From Roseateles_B sp041905785 (GTDB lineage Bacteria; Pseudomonadota; Gammaproteobacteria; Burkholderiales; Burkholderiaceae_C): a stretch of 64,000 nt of DNA. Location: assembly GCA_041905785.1 (NCBI GenBank), contig JAYRKJ010000024.1, forward strand, positions 1 to 64,000. Direction: 5' to 3'. Position numbers and translations under genes: made by a program. Positions 41,329-49,558 of this stretch are shown here, piece after piece. The notes beneath the pieces were generated by a model. The model did not search any database. It saw only the letters and a list, made by a program, of their open reading frames with translations, and was not told the origin of the DNA. The number at the start of each line of letters is the position of its first letter. Position 1 is the first letter of the stretch.

Positions 41329-44300
41329 ATGGTTCAGACGGACAAGCAGACCCTGGGCATGTCGGGTCGCATCGCGGCCTACTTCCAGTCCGCCCAGATC
41401 ACGCCACTGCTGGCCCTGGTGGCCCTGCTGCTGGGACTCTTCGCGGTGATGGTCACGCCTCGCGAGGAGGAGCCCCAGATCAACGTCACCATGGCCCAGG
41501 TGCTGGTGCCCTTTCCCGGCGCCTCGGTCAAGGACGTGGAGCAGATGGTGGCCGGCCCCGGCGAGCAGGTGCTGTCGCAGATGGCGGGCGTCGAGCACGT
41601 GATGTCAGTCTCGCGGCCCGGGCTGGCGGTGCTGACGGTGCAGTTCAAGGTGGGGGTGCCGCGCACGGAGGCCCTGGTGCGCCTCCATGACACGGTCAGC
41701 AGCCATGCCGACTGGCTGCCCGAGGGCCTGGGCGTGCAGCAGCCGCTGATCAAGCCGCGCGGCATCGACGACGTGCCCATCCTCAGCCTGACCCTGTTCA
41801 GCGCGCAGCCCGATACCGGCGCCTACGAGCTCGAACGCGTGGCCCACAGCCTGGAGAACGAGCTCAAGCGTGTCCCCGGGACGCGTGAGGTGCAGAGCCT
41901 GGGGGGGCCCGGCCGCGCGGTGCAGGTCCAGCTCGACGCCGCCCGCCTGGCCAAGGCCGGCCTGAGCGTCGGTGAGCTGCGCCAGGCCCTGCAGTCGGCG
42001 CAGATGGGCCTGCCCTTGGGCGAACTCTTGCAGGGCGGCCAGGCCATCGCGCTGGAAGCCGGCCCCTGGCTGGCCTCGGCCCGCGACCTGGAGGAGCTGG
42101 TGGTGGGCATACGCGAAGGCAAGCCCCTGTTCCTGCGCGAGGTCGCCCGCATCGTCGACGGTCCGCTGACGCCCAGCCGCTATGTCTGGCACGGCACGGG
42201 CGGCGCGCCTGCCGCTGCCGGCGCAGCCTCGGCGCCGCAGGGCGAGTTCCCGGCCGTCACGCTTGCCGTCACCAAAAAGGCCGGCGAGAACGCCATCGAC
42301 GTGGCCAACGCGTTGCTGCGCCGGGTGGATGAGCTGCGCAACACGGTGATCCCTGCCGACGTTCAGCTGGAAGTGACCCGCAACTACGGCGCCACCGCCA
42401 ACGACAAGGCCCAGAAGCTGATCCAGAAGCTGCTCTTCGCCACGGCCTCGGTGGTGGCCCTGGTCTTTGTTGCGCTGGGCCGGCGCGAGGCCGCCATCGT
42501 CGGCACGGCCGTGATCCTGACCCTGACCGTCACGCTCTTCGCCTCCTGGGCCTGGGGCTTCACGCTCAACCGGGTTTCGCTGTTCGCGCTGATTTTCTCC
42601 ATCGGCATCCTGGTGGACGACGCCATCGTGGTCGTGGAGAACATCCACCGCCACCAGCAGCTGCATCCGGGCCGCGCCCTGGCGCGCCTGATCCCGGCAG
42701 CCGTCGATGAGGTCGGCGGCCCCACCATTCTGGCCACGCTGACGGTCATCGCCGCGCTGCTCCCCATGGCCTTCGTCAGCGGCCTGATGGGGCCGTACAT
42801 GGGGCCCATCCCCATCAACGCCAGCATGGGCATGCTGCTGTCCCTGGCCATCGCCTTCATCGTCACGCCCTGGCTGGCGCGCCTGTGGATGAAGGCCCTG
42901 CCGGCCGACGAGGCGGGCGACCCCGAGGCGCTGCACGGCCTCTCGGCGCGGCTCGCCCCGCTGTTCACGCGCCTGTTCGCCCCGCTGCTGGATGCCGACC
43001 GCGGGGCACGCAGCCGGCGTCTGCTGGGGCTGGGAATCGCCGGATTGATCGCGCTGTCGCTGGCCTTGCCGCTGGCGGGCTTGGTGATGCTGAAGATGCT
43101 GCCCTTCGACAACAAGTCCGAACTCCAGCTGGTGGTGGACCTGCCGGCCGGCACGCCCGTGGAGCAGACCGCTGCCGTGATGCATGAGCTGGGCGCCTAC
43201 CTGGCCACGGTGCCCGAGGTCCTGCACTACCAGGCCTATGCCGGCACGGCCTCGCCCATCAATTTCAACGGCCTGGTGCGCCAGTACGAGCTGCGCGCCG
43301 GCAGCGAGCAGGGCGACATGCAGGTCAAGCTGGTCGAGAAGCAGCATCGCAAGTCACAAAGCCATGCCATCGCCACCCGGCTGCGCCCGCCGCTGCAGGC
43401 CATAGGCCGGCGCTTTGGCGCCAACGTCAAGGTCGTGGAAGTGCCGCCGGGGCCTCCGGTGCTGGCGCCGATCGTGGCCGAGGTCTACGGGCCGGACGAT
43501 GCCGGCCGGCTGCAGCTGGCCGGCCAGGTGCGCCGGGTCTTCGAGCAGCAGGAGGGGCTGGTCGACGTGGACGACAGCAGCATCGCCGCCGCCCCACGCC
43601 GGCTGCTGCTGGTGCAGCGCGCCAAGGCCGCCCAGCTCGGCGTGAGCCAGGCGGACATCGTCAGCACGCTGCGCACGGCGCAGGCAGGCGAGGCCGTGGT
43701 CTGGCTGCATGACCAGAGCAAATACCCCACCGCGGCCCGCTTGCAGCTGCCGCCCGAGCAGCAAGGCAGCCTGGACGCCCTGCTCTCGCTTCGCGTGCGC
43801 TCGGCGGCGGGCGCGCTGGTGCCGCTGCGCGAGCTGGTGGTGATCACCGACACCCAGCGCGAACAGCCCCTGCATCACAAGGACCTGCTGCCGGTGAACT
43901 ACGTCGTGGGCGACATGGCCGGCCGCGTGGACAGCCCGCTCTACGGCATGTTCCGGATGCGCGGTGCGCTGCAGCAGCTGCAGGCGCCGGACGGCGCCGC
44001 GCTGGACGAGTACTTCATCCGCCAGCCCGACGACGCCCTGCGCGCCTATGCCCTCAAGTGGGACGGCGAATGGCAGATCACCTACGAGACCTTCCGCGAC
44101 ATGGGCGCCGCCTACGCCGTGGGCCTCGTGCTGATCTACCTGCTGGTGGTGGCGCAGTTCGGCTCTTACCTGACGCCGCTGATCATCATGGCACCCATCC
44201 CGCTGACGCTGATCGGCGTGTTGCCCGGCCATGCGCTGCTGGGCGCGCAGTTCACGGCCACCAGCATGATCGGCATGATCGCGCTGGCCGGCATCATCGT

Positions 44301-44619
44301 GCGCAACTCCATCCTGCTGGTGGACTTCATCCACCTGCAGGTGCGCGCCGGCACGCCGCTGGAAGCCGCCATCCTGCGCTCGGCCATCACGCGCGCCCAG
44401 CCCATCCTGCTGACGGGCCTGGCGGCCATGCTGGGCGCCTTCTTCATCCTCGACGACCCGATCTTCAATGGCCTGGCCATCTCGCTGATCTTCGGCATCC
44501 TGGTCTCGACGCTGCTGACCCTCGTCGTCATCCCGACGCTGTTCTACGCCGCCTACCACCGTCGCCTGCACCTGCTGCAAGGCGACATCGCGACCCACCC
44601 CAACCCGGAAGGAGCCTGA
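41329..44619 (+). CDS. RND efflux transporter permease subunit
   Basis: A 1096-residue RND pump with 12 membrane helices and two periplasmic loops. It carries VTPREEEPQINVTMAQVLVPFP near the N-terminus, the TM4 relay segment SIGILVDDAIVVVENIHRH (Asp-Asp), and a TM10-12 region with FTATSMIGMIALAGIIVRNS. It is of the drug/organic-substrate type, not the CusA metal type. It is linked to ArsR, two DUF2892 proteins, TrxC and OsmC, so the substrate may be a thiol-reactive or sulfur-related compound (inference). Confidence 0.9.
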   Translation: MVQTDKQTLGMSGRIAAYFQSAQITPLLALVALLLGLFAVMVTPREEEPQINVTMAQVLVPFPGASVKDVEQMVAGPGEQVLSQMAGVEHVMSVSRPGLAVLTVQFKVGVPRTEALVRLHDTVSSHADWLPEGLGVQQPLIKPRGIDDVPILSLTLFSAQPDTGAYELERVAHSLENELKRVPGTREVQSLGGPGRAVQVQLDAARLAKAGLSVGELRQALQSAQMGLPLGELLQGGQAIALEAGPWLASARDLEELVVGIREGKPLFLREVARIVDGPLTPSRYVWHGTGGAPAAAGAASAPQGEFPAVTLAVTKKAGENAIDVANALLRRVDELRNTVIPADVQLEVTRNYGATANDKAQKLIQKLLFATASVVALVFVALGRREAAIVGTAVILTLTVTLFASWAWGFTLNRVSLFALIFSIGILVDDAIVVVENIHRHQQLHPGRALARLIPAAVDEVGGPTILATLTVIAALLPMAFVSGLMGPYMGPIPINASMGMLLSLAIAFIVTPWLARLWMKALPADEAGDPEALHGLSARLAPLFTRLFAPLLDADRGARSRRLLGLGIAGLIALSLALPLAGLVMLKMLPFDNKSELQLVVDLPAGTPVEQTAAVMHELGAYLATVPEVLHYQAYAGTASPINFNGLVRQYELRAGSEQGDMQVKLVEKQHRKSQSHAIATRLRPPLQAIGRRFGANVKVVEVPPGPPVLAPIVAEVYGPDDAGRLQLAGQVRRVFEQQEGLVDVDDSSIAAAPRRLLLVQRAKAAQLGVSQADIVSTLRTAQAGEAVVWLHDQSKYPTAARLQLPPEQQGSLDALLSLRVRSAAGALVPLRELVVITDTQREQPLHHKDLLPVNYVVGDMAGRVDSPLYGMFRMRGALQQLQAPDGAALDEYFIRQPDDALRAYALKWDGEWQITYETFRDMGAAYAVGLVLIYLLVVAQFGSYLTPLIIMAPIPLTLIGVLPGHALLGAQFTATSMIGMIALAGIIVRNSILLVDFIHLQVRAGTPLEAAILRSAITRAQPILLTGLAAMLGAFFILDDPIFNGLAISLIFGILVSTLLTLVVIPTLFYAAYHRRLHLLQGDIATHPNPEGA

Positions 44620-44620
44620 C

Positions 44621-44830
44621 ATGACCTCCTGGCAAATCGTCCGCATCGCCGCCGGCAGCTTCGTGCTGCTGTCCCTGGCCCTGGGAATCCCAGGCAGCCC
44701 TGTGTTCCACTCGAGCTGGTGGCTGGCCTTCACGGCCTTCGTCGGCCTCAACCTGCTGCAGAGCGGCTTCACCCGCTGGTGCCTGATGGAAAGCCTGCTG
44801 CGCAAACTCGGGGTACCCCCCGGCTGCTGA
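44621..44830 (+). CDS. DUF2892 (YgaP-type membrane anchor) protein 1
   Basis: A 69-residue protein with two hydrophobic helices (about 5-25 and 32-50), a TGA-to-ATG gap of one base after the pump gene, and WCLMESLLRKLGVPPGC at the end. DUF2892 is the membrane part of YgaP-type rhodanese proteins. Here it occurs without rhodanese, with Cys residues at the C-terminal side. Confidence 0.75.
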   Translation: MTSWQIVRIAAGSFVLLSLALGIPGSPVFHSSWWLAFTAFVGLNLLQSGFTRWCLMESLLRKLGVPPGC

Positions 44831-44846
44831 ACGAGGAGATACAAGC

Positions 44847-45281
44847 ATGCATCTGGTCTGTGCCCAATGCGGGGCGATCAACCGCGTCCCTGAGGCCCGA
44901 TTGCAGGACCAACCGGTCTGCGGCCGCTGCGGGGCGGCCATCGCGCCCGCCCATCCCCAGCCCCTGAGCGACGAACGGTTCGCGGACTACATCGCCAAGA
45001 CGCAAGCCCCGGTGCTGGTGGACTTCTGGGCGGCCTGGTGCGGTCCCTGCCGCATGATGGCGCCGCAGTTCGAAGCCGCCGCCAAGCAGGCGCCCGGTGT
45101 GCGCTTCGTCAAGGTGGACACCGAGGCCTGCCCGCAAACTGCAGCGCGCTTGAACATCCGCAGCATCCCGACCCTGGCCCTGTTCCTCGATGGCCAGGAG
45201 ATCGCACGGCAAAGCGGCGCCATGCCGGCCGCCGATCTGCTGCGATGGCTGCAATCCCATCTCCAGAAAGGACATGCCTGA
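44847..45281 (+). CDS. trxC: Thioredoxin TrxC (zinc-finger thioredoxin 2)
   Basis: A 144-residue thioredoxin with an N-terminal zinc ribbon (LVCAQCGAINRVPE...CGRCGAAI; four Cys) and the active site DFWAAWCGPCRMMAP. Thioredoxin 2 is induced by oxidative stress in E. coli. The stop overlaps the next start (TGATG), so trxC and the OsmC gene are translationally coupled. Confidence 0.93.
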   Translation: MHLVCAQCGAINRVPEARLQDQPVCGRCGAAIAPAHPQPLSDERFADYIAKTQAPVLVDFWAAWCGPCRMMAPQFEAAAKQAPGVRFVKVDTEACPQTAARLNIRSIPTLALFLDGQEIARQSGAMPAADLLRWLQSHLQKGHA

Positions 45282-45736
45282 TGAGCGATGAACTCGTTCG
45301 CGTCGACCTGATCCAGCAGGCGGACTACCGCTTCGACACCCGTTTTGGTGCCGACGTTCCGGCCCTGCTGACCGACGAGCCACCGCCCCTGGGAACGGGC
45401 CGCGGGCCCTCGCCCGTGCAGTTGCTGTGCGCGGCCGTGGGCAACTGCCTGTCGGACTCCCTGCTCTTTGCCCTGCGCAAGTACAAGCAGGCGCCGGAGC
45501 CGCTGCGCTGCAGCGTGGAGGCGCAGGTGGGCCGCAATGCCGAAGGCCGCCTGCGCGTGCTGGCCATGCATGCACGCCTGCAGCTGGGCGTCCCCGCCGC
45601 TGCGCTGCAGCACCTGGATCGCGTGCTGGGTCAGTTCGAAGCCTTCTGCACCGTGACCCAGAGCGTGGGCCAGGGCATTGCCATCTCGACGGAAGTGAGG
45701 GACGCCGAGGGAATGCTGCTCAAACCGCCCCACTGA
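45281..45736 (+). CDS. OsmC/Ohr-family peroxidase
   Basis: A 151-residue protein with the two conserved redox Cys of the OsmC family: CAAVGNCLSDSLLFAL and FEAFCTVTQSV. It lacks the typical Ohr N-terminus, so it belongs to the general OsmC-like group that removes organic hydroperoxides or persulfides with dihydrolipoamide/thiol reductants. The ATG overlaps the trxC stop. Confidence 0.88.
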   Translation: MSDELVRVDLIQQADYRFDTRFGADVPALLTDEPPPLGTGRGPSPVQLLCAAVGNCLSDSLLFALRKYKQAPEPLRCSVEAQVGRNAEGRLRVLAMHARLQLGVPAAALQHLDRVLGQFEAFCTVTQSVGQGIAISTEVRDAEGMLLKPPH

Positions 45737-45746
45737 TCCAGATCAA
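45733..45746. promoter_or_regulatory. FNR/DNR-type site overlapping the OsmC stop
   Basis: CTGATCCAGATCAA has nine of ten FNR consensus bases (TTGAT-N4-ATCAA). A class II start would fall at about 45781, 19 bases before the second DUF2892 gene, but the -10 there is poor. Confidence 0.4.
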
Positions 45747-45799
45747 GCGCCGCCTTCGGGTTGCGCTTCAAGCTCTTGTTGTCAAGAAGGAGTCGCACC

Positions 45800-45997
45800 A
45801 TGCAAGCCAATGTCGGAACCCTGGACCGGGCGATGCGCATCATCGCCGGGATCGTGCTGATCGCCGGCACGCTGCTGGGCTTCATCGGCGCCTGGGGCTG
45901 GATAGGCGTGGTCTTCATCGCCACCGGCCTGCTGCGCTTCTGTCCGGCCTACCTGCCGTTCGGCGCGAGCACCTGCAAGGCACCGGACAAGCACTGA
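45800..45997 (+). CDS. DUF2892 (YgaP-type membrane anchor) protein 2
   Basis: A 65-residue protein starting MQANVGTLDRAMRIIAG, with two helices and CPAYLPFGASTCK at the end, the usual DUF2892 signature with two Cys. Ribosome site AAGGAG before ATG 45800; the in-frame ATG at 45761 lacks one. It is separated from the OsmC gene by 63 bases that include an FNR-like site, so it may also have its own promoter. Confidence 0.85.
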   Translation: MQANVGTLDRAMRIIAGIVLIAGTLLGFIGAWGWIGVVFIATGLLRFCPAYLPFGASTCKAPDKH

Positions 45998-46180
45998 GCG
46001 CCTTCGCCGCGGCACCCTCAGGCCGGGAGCGGGGTCAGGTCTTGCCTGAGTCCTTGGCCTTTTGCGCCGGCCCCAGCGCGCGGCACTCGCACCGGCCAGC
46101 TCCAACGCTGTCACCTCGGCGTCATTCAGCAGGGGAAGGCCCCAGGCCCGGGACGGCCACGCCTGGGATAGTGTTGGGGC

Positions 46181-46660
46181 ATGAGTACCCTCCTGCCCCG
46201 CACGGTCTTCGAGGCCGAGTTCACGAGCGCCCTGTGCCAGATCTTCGAGGAGCACATCGCCTTCAACAAGGTTCTGGGCCTGCAGGTCACGGCGCTGGAG
46301 GCCCAGGCGGCCGAAACCGCCGTGGCGATGAGGCCCGAGCTGATCGGCCATTTCGCCCATCAGCGCATGCATGGCGGCGTGATCTCCGCCACACTGGACG
46401 CCCTGGGCGGCCTGGCCGTGATGGCCGCCATCGGTGACCGGCACCGGGAGGAAGCGCCGGCCGCGCGCCTGCTGCGCTTCAACAAGCTGGGCACCATCGA
46501 CCTGCGAGTGGACTACCTGCGCCCGGCCATCGGCGAGCGCTTCCACGCCCGGGCCGAAGTGCTGCGCCTGGGCAGCCGCGTGGCCAGCACCCGCATGGAA
46601 TTCATGGACTCGCAAGGGCGGCTGCTGAGCACAGGCTCGGCAGCCTACATGGTGTCCTGA
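46181..46660 (+). CDS. Hotdog-fold acyl-CoA thioesterase (PaaI-type)
   Basis: A 159-residue protein with the hotdog active-site helix HQRMHGGVISATLDALGG and a C-terminal strand VDYLRPAIGERFHARAEVLR, typical of PaaI/YdiI-type acyl-CoA thioesterases. The substrate is not predictable. It is flanked by spacer DNA, with the tandem repeat directly downstream. Confidence 0.82.
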   Translation: MSTLLPRTVFEAEFTSALCQIFEEHIAFNKVLGLQVTALEAQAAETAVAMRPELIGHFAHQRMHGGVISATLDALGGLAVMAAIGDRHREEAPAARLLRFNKLGTIDLRVDYLRPAIGERFHARAEVLRLGSRVASTRMEFMDSQGRLLSTGSAAYMVS

Positions 46661-46676
46661 CGCGCATCCGCCCCCC

Positions 46677-46849
46677 GCACGGCGCAGCCCGTGCCCCGCA
46701 CCGCGCAGCCCGAGCCCCACACGGCGCAGCCCGTGCCCCACACGGCGCAGCCCATGCCCCCGCACGGCGCAGCCCATGCCCCCGCACGGCGCAGCCCATG
46801 CCCCCGCACGGCGCAGCCCGTGCCCCCGCACGGCGCAGCCCGTGCCCCC
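46677..46849. repeat. 21/22-bp tandem repeat, about eight copies
   Basis: Eight consecutive units beginning GCACGGCGCAGCCC, three of 21 bp then five of 22 bp, with A/G alternating at the fifteenth base and a truncated ninth. It lies between the thioesterase stop and a palindromic element; it looks like a VNTR. Confidence 0.9.
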
Positions 46850-46854
46850 GCACG

Positions 46855-46925
46855 GAGCGCGCTGATCCGGCTTCGCCGGTCAGCCGCGCTCGCCCCCTTG
46901 AGGGGGCTCGCGAAGCGAGTAGGGG
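46855..46925. repeat. Composite palindromic element at the diguanylate cyclase 3' end
   Basis: Three successive inverted repeats. First, a long hairpin 46855-46891 (GAGCGCG/CGCGCTC, CTGA/TCAG, CCGGC-TTC-GCCGG, with two single-base bulges). Then CCCCC-TTGA-GGGGG. Then CTCGC-GAA-GCGAG. It resembles REP-type intergenic repeats common in Burkholderiales. The cyclase reading frame ends inside the first hairpin (stop at 46880-46882). Confidence 0.75.
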
Positions 46926-48397
46926 GTGGTCAAGTAATACTCCCGCTTCTGCTCATACATCATCGCGTCGGCCCGGTGTATGGCGGCCTCGACGCGCTCT
47001 TCGCCCAGCCAGACGGCGCGGCCCATGGACATCGTCAGCGGCGTGCCCGCGTGGAACTGGTTGTTGAGTTCCAGCAGTTCCAGGATCTGCCCCTGCACCG
47101 CCTCCACGGCCGCCTCGTCGGCGCCGGGCATGAGCACCACGAACTCATCGCCGCCGATGCGCGAAGCCGTCATGGGCGGCTCCACCGCCTTGGCCAGCAC
47201 CTCGCCGGCGCGGCGCAGCAGGGCGTCGCCGGCGGCATGGCCGGCGTCGTCGTTGAGCCGCTTCAGGCCGTTGACGTCAATCATCAAAATGCCCAGCGGT
47301 GCCAGGCCACGGCGCTCCAGGCGGTTGATCTCGTCGCTGAAGAAGCTGCGGTTGCGCAGCTTGGTCAGCGCATCATGCTTGCCCAGGAACTCGAGATAGG
47401 CCTCGGCCTTCTTGCGCGCGCTGATGTCGGTCAGCGAGACCTGCACCAGCGACCAGTCATGCTCATAGCCCGGCAGCACGCTGAACTGCAGGTGCACGTG
47501 CAGCAGCTCACCGTCCAGCGTGTAGTTCACCGTCTCACGCTGCTGGAAGATCGTCCCGTTCCACAGCTCGATCAGCTGCTCGGTGAAGGGCCGGCGCATT
47601 TCATCGCGGAACACGTCGCTGAGCCTGGCCACGAGCGTGGCCTGGTCGGGCGCGCGGAACATGCGCAGGGTCTGCCGGTTGACGCGCAGCACACGGATCT
47701 GCGCCATGCAGCGGTCGACGAAGTCCGGATGCACGTCGGTGAAGGTGCGGAAGTCGCTGATGCCCTGCTCGCGGGCCTCGTCCAGCAGGCGCTTCACGCC
47801 GCTGAAGTCCTCCACCCACAGCGAGACCGGCGAATGGTCAAACAGCCCGTTGGCGTAGCGCTCGCTGGCCTGCAGTTCGCGCCGGGCCTGCTCACGGGCG
47901 GTGATGTCCTCCAGCGAGAGCAGCACCCGCGACCAATCCGCTTCATGGCCCGGCAGCACGCGCACCTGCAGGTGCACGTCCAGACGGCGGCCGTCCAGCG
48001 TGTAGTTGACGGTCTGGCTGTCGTAGCTCAGCGCGCCGTTCCAGAGGCGTTCCAGATCCTGCACATGGTGTTCCAGCATTTCGTCACGGAACACAGCCCC
48101 GAGATTGGCCAGCAGATGGTCCTGGTCGCGGGCACCGAAAAGGTCCAGGGTCCTGCGGTTGACGCACAGGACGCGTATGCATTCGGCGCACTGGCGCAAG
48201 TCCGCCCGATGCTGCATCAGATGGGCCCGCAGATGGGTCACGCCCTGGGCGCGCAGGCGCTGGAACAGGGTCGCCAGGGCACTGAAGTCCTCCAGCCAAA
48301 GCGAGACCGGCGCCAGCTCGAAGAGGGGGAACCATTCCTGCACCGTGGCATGAGGCTGCGGGTCAGGGCGGGAAGTGGCGCGTTCGTCGGCTTGCAT
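46880..48397 (-). CDS. Tandem-PAS diguanylate cyclase
   Basis: A 505-residue soluble protein. Two homologous modules (about residues 22-190 and 190-355) each contain SPVSLWVEDFS-like and RVNRQTLRMF-like segments and a PAS-like fold (NYTLDGRRLDVHLQV, NYTLDGELLHVHLQF). The C-terminal GGDEF domain has RIGGDEFVVL intact. No RxxD I-site precedes GGDEF (EPPMTAS), so product inhibition is not expected. There are no membrane helices. The last dozen codons (PYSLREPPQGGERG) are encoded by a palindromic element, so the tail may be a late addition. Confidence 0.88.
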   Translation of the reverse strand: MQADERATSRPDPQPHATVQEWFPLFELAPVSLWLEDFSALATLFQRLRAQGVTHLRAHLMQHRADLRQCAECIRVLCVNRRTLDLFGARDQDHLLANLGAVFRDEMLEHHVQDLERLWNGALSYDSQTVNYTLDGRRLDVHLQVRVLPGHEADWSRVLLSLEDITAREQARRELQASERYANGLFDHSPVSLWVEDFSGVKRLLDEAREQGISDFRTFTDVHPDFVDRCMAQIRVLRVNRQTLRMFRAPDQATLVARLSDVFRDEMRRPFTEQLIELWNGTIFQQRETVNYTLDGELLHVHLQFSVLPGYEHDWSLVQVSLTDISARKKAEAYLEFLGKHDALTKLRNRSFFSDEINRLERRGLAPLGILMIDVNGLKRLNDDAGHAAGDALLRRAGEVLAKAVEPPMTASRIGGDEFVVLMPGADEAAVEAVQGQILELLELNNQFHAGTPLTMSMGRAVWLGEERVEAAIHRADAMMYEQKREYYLTTPYSLREPPQGGERG

Positions 48398-48484
48398 GGG
48401 CGGGGTCCGGCATCAGGGTTCTCGGCGCAGTCTAGCGGTGATTTCTGGCAGGGCAGCGTCGGGAATTTGGCATAGAGTCCTGGC

Positions 48485-49558
48485 ATGCAGTACCCGCAGG
48501 ACCCCGATGCCAAGAACGTCCCGACACAAGAACGCGGCCGTCCCACGCCCAACCCGAGCGAAGACCCTCTCTCCTGCGGCGAAGCCCTGCTGGCACAGGC
48601 CATCCAGGCCTGGCAGACCGGCGAGCTGCTGAACAGCTGCCGGCTGGCACTGGCTGCCGCCGCCGCCCTGGCCGGCGGCCCCCGCAGCGCCGCACTCCCC
48701 CACGCCTTGCGCCAGGCCGCCCTGGCCCTGTGCGAGTTCGGCCTGGCCGCGGACGCCCTGCCCCTGGCCCGTGCCGCCGTGCGCTATCTGGAGCTGGAAG
48801 CCCTGCATGAGCCGCTTTCGGCCTGCCTGAGCTGCCTGGGTCATGTGCAGGCCCGCCTGGGCAATCTGGACCAGGCCGAGCTGCTGCATATGCGTGCGCT
48901 GTCCCTCGCCCGCGAGTCGGTCGACAGCGCGGACCGCATGCGGGCCTACACCAATCTGCTGGTCTCCATGACCGCCGCCCATGAGCAGGCACTGGAGCGC
49001 GGCGACGAGGAAGGCCGCGTAATGGCACGCCTGGCCCTGCGGCGCGCCGAGCGGCAGCTGGGCGGCGCCAAGTCGCTGGCCCAGGACGTCCGCCTGCACG
49101 AGGCCTTCCAGGACGTGCTCAAGCTGGCCGTGGCGCACCTGCTGGTGCTGCTGCACAGGCTGGACGAGGGCGAAGTCTTGTTGAACCAGTTGCTGGCCCA
49201 GTGGTCGCGCGACGAGAAGACGCGTTACTGGCGCTGGTCGGCCCAGGAGTCCATGGCGGACCTGTTGAACCGGCGCGGCCGGCACGGCGAGGCCTGGCGG
49301 CTGCTCGCCGAGCTGCTGGCCGAACCGGATCTGCAGACCAATGTGCAGTTGCATGGCTCGGTGCTGCGCCAGGCCCTGCGCAGCCTGCGCGGCATGGATG
49401 GGCCGGGGGCCCAAGAGCGCCTGGCAATCCTGCAGACCGAGCGCCAGTTGTGGGAGCAGCGCTGTGCCCAGGCCTCCGTCCAGGCGCGCGACGCGCTGGC
49501 GCAGGAGCTGCAGCAGTTGCAGCCCTGGCTGACTGCCCTGCTCAGCGCTGCGCAATGA
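48485..49558 (+). CDS. TPR-type protein with C-terminal coiled-coil, unknown function
   Basis: A 357-residue helical protein rich in Ala/Leu with TPR-like units (for example LGHVQARLGNLDQAELLHMRALSLAR) and a terminal coiled-coil (LQTERQLWEQRCAQASVQARDALAQEL). Such TPR plus signalling-helix arrays usually lead into GGDEF or kinase domains, but here the protein ends, so it may be a regulator lacking its output domain. No signal peptide. Its 3' end overlaps the convergent regulator gene by 17 bases. Confidence 0.6.
   Translation: MQYPQDPDAKNVPTQERGRPTPNPSEDPLSCGEALLAQAIQAWQTGELLNSCRLALAAAAALAGGPRSAALPHALRQAALALCEFGLAADALPLARAAVRYLELEALHEPLSACLSCLGHVQARLGNLDQAELLHMRALSLARESVDSADRMRAYTNLLVSMTAAHEQALERGDEEGRVMARLALRRAERQLGGAKSLAQDVRLHEAFQDVLKLAVAHLLVLLHRLDEGEVLLNQLLAQWSRDEKTRYWRWSAQESMADLLNRRGRHGEAWRLLAELLAEPDLQTNVQLHGSVLRQALRSLRGMDGPGAQERLAILQTERQLWEQRCAQASVQARDALAQELQQLQPWLTALLSAAQ

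Noticed and set aside
46035..46049. Hairpin TCAGG-TCTTG-CCTGA as terminator
   Set aside because: Only a 5-bp stem and no T-tract directly after it; too weak to call.
46691..48475. 594-codon plus-strand frame over the VNTR and cyclase
   Set aside because: Antisense to the GGDEF gene and made of the repeat; no start signal or domain.
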